Origin: Helichrysum umbraculigerum
Lineage: Eukaryota; Streptophyta; Magnoliopsida; Asterales; Asteraceae
DNA length: 64,000 bases
Assembly: GCA_949592205.1 (NCBI GenBank)
Contig: CATIUR010000003.1
Span: 162,863,759 to 162,927,758, forward strand
Reading direction: 5' to 3'
Part shown: positions 62,595 to 64,000 of the stretch, one piece after another
How the letters are laid out: each line of letters opens with the position of its first letter
Position numbering within the stretch: the first letter of the stretch is position 1
Notes under the pieces: generated by a model
Databases searched by the model: none
Told to the model about the DNA's origin: nothing
Seen by the model: the letters and a program-made list of their open reading frames with translations, nothing else
Position numbers and translations under genes: made by a program

Positions 62595-63305
62595 CTTCGC
62601 GATGGAAATTCCCTGAAAGCTCTTTCAAATAGTATGAGCGTTGAAAGTCTTCATTAAGAGTAAAGCGTTAGATTCTTTTTTTTTTCAATTCTTTTGAAAC
62701 GGAATGACTGTAATGAAGAAAAGAGGAGAGGAGGAAAGTGATTATGTGGAGTTTGTCTCTTGAAAATGGTTATTATTTTGAAGGTCTTTTTCTCTATTTT
62801 ATTTTATGGTATTATGATCTGGGCTATTCACCTCTCGACTTTGGATCTTAGCACCCAAAAAGTTTATATGTGGGATAAAGTTGCCAATGCGAGTCAAGCA
62901 CAGAGTTGGACACTTTTTTTGAAGCGTGACGCTGATAAGTCCACTCGATAAAATAAAACTTCCGGGGCAAACAAAATCTCTCCCCCCTTTTTGTTTATGG
63001 ATAGAAAGAATATATCCTAATAGAAAGCAAGCTAGAACTGAATATGAAAAGTATGAAAAAACATCTAATTATGTATTTGACTAGAAAATATATTATGCTC
63101 CTGTGGAAGTATATACTCATTACGGAATCTTAGGCGTCAAATCGTAGGCCAAAATGAAATTCGGAAAAACAAGCCAAAGAAAAAGCATCGTTGAGATCAA
63201 ATTTGTAAATCGTGGTTCCTGTTTGGAAAAGAATCAACAAAATAGTTGATAGCATATAAACATATCCAAGTAAGTATAAAAGAAACGTTGATATGTTGCC
63301 TTGAG
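62595..63305. other. Possible continuation of organelle-derived DNA; no gene supported
   Basis: Composition stays less AT-biased to about 63000. A 63-codon frame at 62760-62951 starts with a hydrophobic stretch (VIILKVFFSILFYGIMIW) but matches no organelle protein I can name. Confidence 0.3.
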
Positions 63306-64000
63306 TAGGGATGGCAACGGTCACCCGATCTATCTATTTAATGGTGGATATGGACGATCTAAATGGATGAATAGTGGATACGAATATGGATGTGGATGAT
63401 TAGTGGATCAGATATGGATGATAGTTTATTACCCATGGATATATCCATTATCACCCGAAATATACATGCACATATACATATACGTATGCATCATATACAT
63501 ATACGTACATATATGCATATAAATTTACACATCCACATACATATAATCCATAAACTATTATGATGTAATTGATAATATAAAGTCGTAAATTTAAAATATA
63601 TAATGTATATTTGATGAGTTTTTTTTTGTATTACTGATTTATATAACAAATCCAAATGCATAAATATTTCACGCCGAGCCAAACATGTGAGATTAGCCGA
63701 TAAATATAGAGATTGCATATATACATTTGTCAAAATATATGTTTACTTGTAATTGTAACAAATTAAGCTTCATTAAAGACAGCGATTAAACGCTCTTGTG
63801 ACTATATTTCCTTATGTAATGTTATAAATATTTTTTAGTTACAATATTTTCTAGTTTCATTTCATATTAGGGAAATTTTTTTAGCATTTTTTGAATATCT
63901 AACGGGTTCCACTAACCCGCTTAATCCATCGGATATGGATATGGATGGATGAATTGAAATTTAGTGGATATGGATATAGATGTGGACGAACATATTTAAA
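63306..64000 (+). mobile_element. Left part of an hAT-like element, cut by the window edge
   Basis: Starts TAGGGATGGCAACGG, a common hAT-type end in plants. It is followed by dense GGATATGGATG / GGATGTGGATG motifs, repeated again at 63925-63990. The second end is outside the window, so no target duplication can be checked. Confidence 0.45.

Noticed and set aside
62760..62951. 63-codon frame with hydrophobic start
   Set aside because: No resemblance to a named organelle or nuclear protein; kept only as a note in the surrounding region.

Overview
The window looks like nuclear DNA from a flowering plant, most likely a eudicot. Genes have many short exons with GT-AG introns, intergenic DNA is very AT-rich, and plant-type mobile elements (LTR retrotransposons, Mutator-like, Stowaway, hAT-like and Helitron-like) are nested in each other. 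An asterid such as an Asteraceae is my guess from the style of the LTRs and MITEs; that is inference, not proof.

Three genes look functional. (1) 7964-13120 (+) has 14 coding exons and about 464 codons. It encodes a secretory-pathway or membrane-anchored coiled-coil protein of the Arabidopsis AT4G31340/AT2G24420 type. (2) 27445-30769 (+) has 10 coding exons and 383 codons. It encodes a GT14 / core-2/I-branching-like glycosyltransferase, a Golgi type II membrane protein. (3) 32623-33789 (-) is a 388-codon P-type pentatricopeptide repeat gene. It resembles the C-terminal half of a larger mitochondrial PPR protein and has a probable intron-containing 5' leader. I see no functional link between the three; they are ordinary housekeeping-type genes in TE-rich DNA.

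Layout. 1-800: a Mutator-type foldback MITE with a Stowaway MITE just beside it. 2158-7800: a degraded minus-strand region holding a frameshifted PH-domain fragment, with a Helitron-like 3' end at 2158. 7964-13120: gene 1. 14880-25850: a decayed Mutator-like element interrupted by a very young, non-coding LTR retrotransposon (17220-25344, two 2191-bp LTRs). 26400-30770: gene 2. 32620-35040: gene 3. 35050-44900: gene-poor DNA with Helitron ends, an inverted pair of near-identical MITEs, an hAT-like element and a Tourist-like element. 44930-49300: TE-derived DNA with a broken Ulp1-type peptidase gene, sown with the palindrome AACACATGTGTT. 50225-52271: a TIR element carrying two further nested elements, all with recognisable target-site duplications. 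52568-55614: foldback MITEs and an LTR fragment. 56755-61378: a solo LTR with a related LTR inserted in opposite orientation, the inner one carrying a CpG-rich minisatellite. 62500-64000: a short mitochondrial small-subunit-rRNA-like segment and the start of an hAT-like element.

The best candidates for something undescribed are the short palindromic repeat arrays. Each sits inside a different mobile element and each has its own sequence. No tRNA gene, complete rRNA gene, CRISPR array or operon was seen. All alignments and counts were made by eye.
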